DNA of 64,000 nt, from positions 313,001 to 377,000 of the forward strand of contig NZ_CP048796.1 of the NCBI RefSeq assembly GCF_010748935.1. Direction: 5' to 3'. The notes under the pieces were generated by a model. That model searched no databases. It was not told the DNA's origin and saw only the letters and a list, made by a program, of their open reading frames with translations. Every line of letters starts with the position of its first letter. Position 1 is the stretch's first letter. Positions 62,565-64,000 of the stretch are shown in pieces. The translations under genes were made by a program, and so were the position numbers. The DNA comes from Providencia vermicola (GTDB taxonomy: Bacteria; Pseudomonadota; Gammaproteobacteria; Enterobacterales; Enterobacteriaceae).

Positions 62565-63173
62565 ATGAAAGTAGCAAACGATTTGGTAGTCAGCTTGGCT
62601 TATCAAGTAAGAACAGAAGACGGTGTTTTAGTTGATGAGTCCCCGGCAAATGCGCCACTCGACTATCTACATGGCCGTGGTTCTTTAATTTCTGGTCTGG
62701 AAAAAGCGTTGGAAGGTCGTGCTGTAGGTGATCACTTTGATGTTGAAGTCGCCTCTGATGACGCATACGGTCAATACGACGAAAACTTAGTTCAACGTGT
62801 TCCAAAAGATGTGTTCATGGGCGTTGAAGAACTGCAAGTTGGTATGCGCTTCTTGGCAGATACAGATATGGGACCGGTGCCAGTTGAAATTACCGGTATT
62901 GAAGGTGATGAAGTCATCGTCGATGGTAACCACATGTTAGCGGGTCAAAACTTGAAATTTAATGTTGAGATCATCGCGATTCGTGAAGCCACCGAAGAAG
63001 AATTGGCTCATGGTCATGTTCACGGTGCAAATGGCCACGATCACGACCATGAAGGTGGTTGCTGTGGCGGCGGTCATGGTCACGACCATAGCCATGGTGA
63101 TGCTGGCGGTTGTTGTGGTGGCGGTGAAGGTCACGGCCATGGCCACAAACACGGCGGTTGTGGTTGCCACTAA
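62565..63173 (+). CDS. slyD: FKBP-type prolyl isomerase and nickel chaperone SlyD
   Basis: 202 residues. FKBP domain with the IF insert: residues 1-148 (VSLAYQVRTEDGVLVDESPANAPLDYLHG, then the insert from about 76 to 120). The tail from about 149 to the end is almost all His, Cys, Gly and Asp (three CCGGG-type clusters), binding nickel and other metals for hydrogenase or urease maturation. Good ribosome-binding site TAGGAG. Followed by a strong terminator. Confidence 0.97.
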   Translation: MKVANDLVVSLAYQVRTEDGVLVDESPANAPLDYLHGRGSLISGLEKALEGRAVGDHFDVEVASDDAYGQYDENLVQRVPKDVFMGVEELQVGMRFLADTDMGPVPVEITGIEGDEVIVDGNHMLAGQNLKFNVEIIAIREATEEELAHGHVHGANGHDHDHEGGCCGGGHGHDHSHGDAGGCCGGGEGHGHGHKHGGCGCH

Positions 63174-63186
63174 GTGGTTAAATAAC

Positions 63187-63220
63187 AAAAAAAGGAAAGC
63201 GCTGGCTTTCCTTTTTTGCG
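63187..63220. terminator. Terminator between slyD and slyX
   Basis: A stem of seven GC/AT pairs GGAAAGC/GCTTTCC (63194-63200 with 63205-63211) extended by A and T tracts. Works for both convergent genes. Confidence 0.85.
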
Positions 63221-63238
63221 TCTGAAGTTGATAACGAA

Positions 63239-63460
63239 TTAGTAATGTGGAGGAGGTGTCTCTTCTTCTGGCCTTGCGAGGTGAGAGGATTGAGATGATT
63301 TTAATCGCTCTGCCACAATACGTATGTGCTCTTGTAACTTGGACAACTGCATTTGTTGGTCGGTAATCACTTGGTTAAGTTGTTCTATCGTAATTTCTTG
63401 AAAAGCCACTTTGCTTTCTAAAAGCTCAAGGCGTTGTTCAAAAGCGTCAAATGAATCCAT
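63239..63460 (-). CDS. slyX: SlyX family protein
   Basis: 73 residues forming a single coiled coil ([26 protein letters not shown]), with the C-terminal PPHY motif of the family. Opposite strand to slyD, as in E. coli, between slyD and fkpA. Function unknown. Confidence 0.95.
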   Translation of the reverse strand: MDSFDAFEQRLELLESKVAFQEITIEQLNQVITDQQMQLSKLQEHIRIVAERLKSSQSSHLARPEEETPPPHY

Positions 63461-63669
63461 TTTGGAGCCCCTTATGGCTTTTTATCATAAAAAAGCCATC
63501 ATAATAACTGAACATTACAAATCAATAGATAAGTTTTAGTTAAAGAGATAGGCGATGAAACCTCTTTTTGTTAATGTTGTCTAAGTAGTCATTCTGTTGC
63601 TTACTATTCTACACTGAATTTTAATAAGTGAGTAACAACGCATACTTATAATAGATATCGGAGATTAGG

Positions 63670-64000
63670 ATGAAATCACTGTTTAAGGCAAGTCTTCTGG
63701 CAACGACATTAGCATTGGCTTTTGGAGCCCCTCAAGTTATGGCGGCTGAGACCACTGCTAAAGCGCCAACAAGTAGCGCATTTAAATCAGCCGAAGAGCG
63801 TAATGCCTATGCATTAGGCGCGTCTTTGGGCCGCTATATGCAAAACTCATTGGAAGAGCAAAAAGCGATTGGTATCAATCTAGACAAAGCTCAGTTGCTT
63901 GCTGGTGTTCAAGATGCCTTCAACAACAAAAGTAAAATGACGGATGCAGAAGTTGAAGAGACGCTACGCCAGTTTGAAGGCCAAGTTAAACAAGCGGCTG
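63670..64000 (+). CDS. fkpA: FKBP-type peptidyl-prolyl isomerase FkpA, C-terminus cut by window edge
   Basis: Periplasmic chaperone and prolyl isomerase. The 110 codons present code for a signal peptide ending near PQVMA (residue 25), then the helical dimerisation domain (AEERNAYALGASLGRYMQNSLEEQK...). The FKBP catalytic domain lies beyond the window. Ribosome-binding site GGAGATTAGG before the ATG. Confidence 0.9.
   Translation, partial: MKSLFKASLLATTLALAFGAPQVMAAETTAKAPTSSAFKSAEERNAYALGASLGRYMQNSLEEQKAIGINLDKAQLLAGVQDAFNNKSKMTDAEVEETLRQFEGQVKQAA

Noticed and set aside
62937-63225. Frames of 83-87 codons inside and opposite slyD, rich in Thr, Val and Met
   Set aside because: They are antisense or shifted readings of the His/Cys-rich tail repeats of slyD; the composition is a by-product of the GGT/CAT repeats.

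Overview
The window reads as chromosome of an enterobacterium of the family Morganellaceae, most probably Providencia. This rests on protein similarity to Escherichia coli K-12 gene products recalled from memory, a moderately AT-rich composition and gene order; no database search was run, so the genus is an inference. Nearly all of the sequence is housekeeping backbone, arranged as blocks whose internal order matches E. coli, with accessory insertions between them.

Left block (1-30.2 kb): avtA (cut by the left edge), tag, glyQS, tRNA-Pro(UGG), an orphan two-partner-secretion transporter (TpsB, ShlB/FhaC type) directly after the tRNA, the dipeptide transporter dppABCDF, a remnant of the c-di-GMP phosphodiesterase hmsP that stops after its HAMP domain, the pseudo-peptidase yhjJ, a serine hydrolase, a divergent LysR / nitronate monooxygenase pair, yhjD, a DUF1090 protein, rlmJ, gorA, mobBA, yihD-srkA-dsbA and polA. 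Two DnaA boxes lie upstream of polA.

Middle (30.2-34.3 kb): in E. coli the Spot 42 RNA gene and engB follow polA directly. Here about 3.3 kb is inserted: an open frame broken by an amber codon, an orphan TolC-like outer membrane protein and a short-chain dehydrogenase. Spot 42 (spf) and engB then follow.

Right block (34.3-64 kb): the ppiA-pabA-argD-crp-yhfA-prkB-yheU-yheT-yheS-kefG-kefB-yheV-slyD-slyX-fkpA series of E. coli is kept but opened in three places. A complete N-acetylgalactosamine/galactosamine (aga) catabolic operon lies between ppiA and pabA. A 364-codon gene of unknown function sits between argD and crp. A LysE-type exporter, the MurNAc genes murPQ/murR and the acid-resistance arginine decarboxylase adiA lie between yheT and yheS. 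fkpA is cut by the right edge.

Functional links: the aga and mur insertions both feed amino sugars through PTS permeases, and each has a near-consensus CRP site in its control region. crp and Spot 42, a CRP-repressed RNA in E. coli, are in the same window. Cell-envelope and stress functions (dsbA, srkA, kefGB, slyD, fkpA, adiA, gorA) dominate the rest. I saw no insertion sequence, prophage or CRISPR array. I did not find a convincing new multi-gene system. The least explained elements are the 364-codon gene, two open frames each broken by one stop codon, the orphan TpsB, and two copies of a palindromic intergenic repeat.
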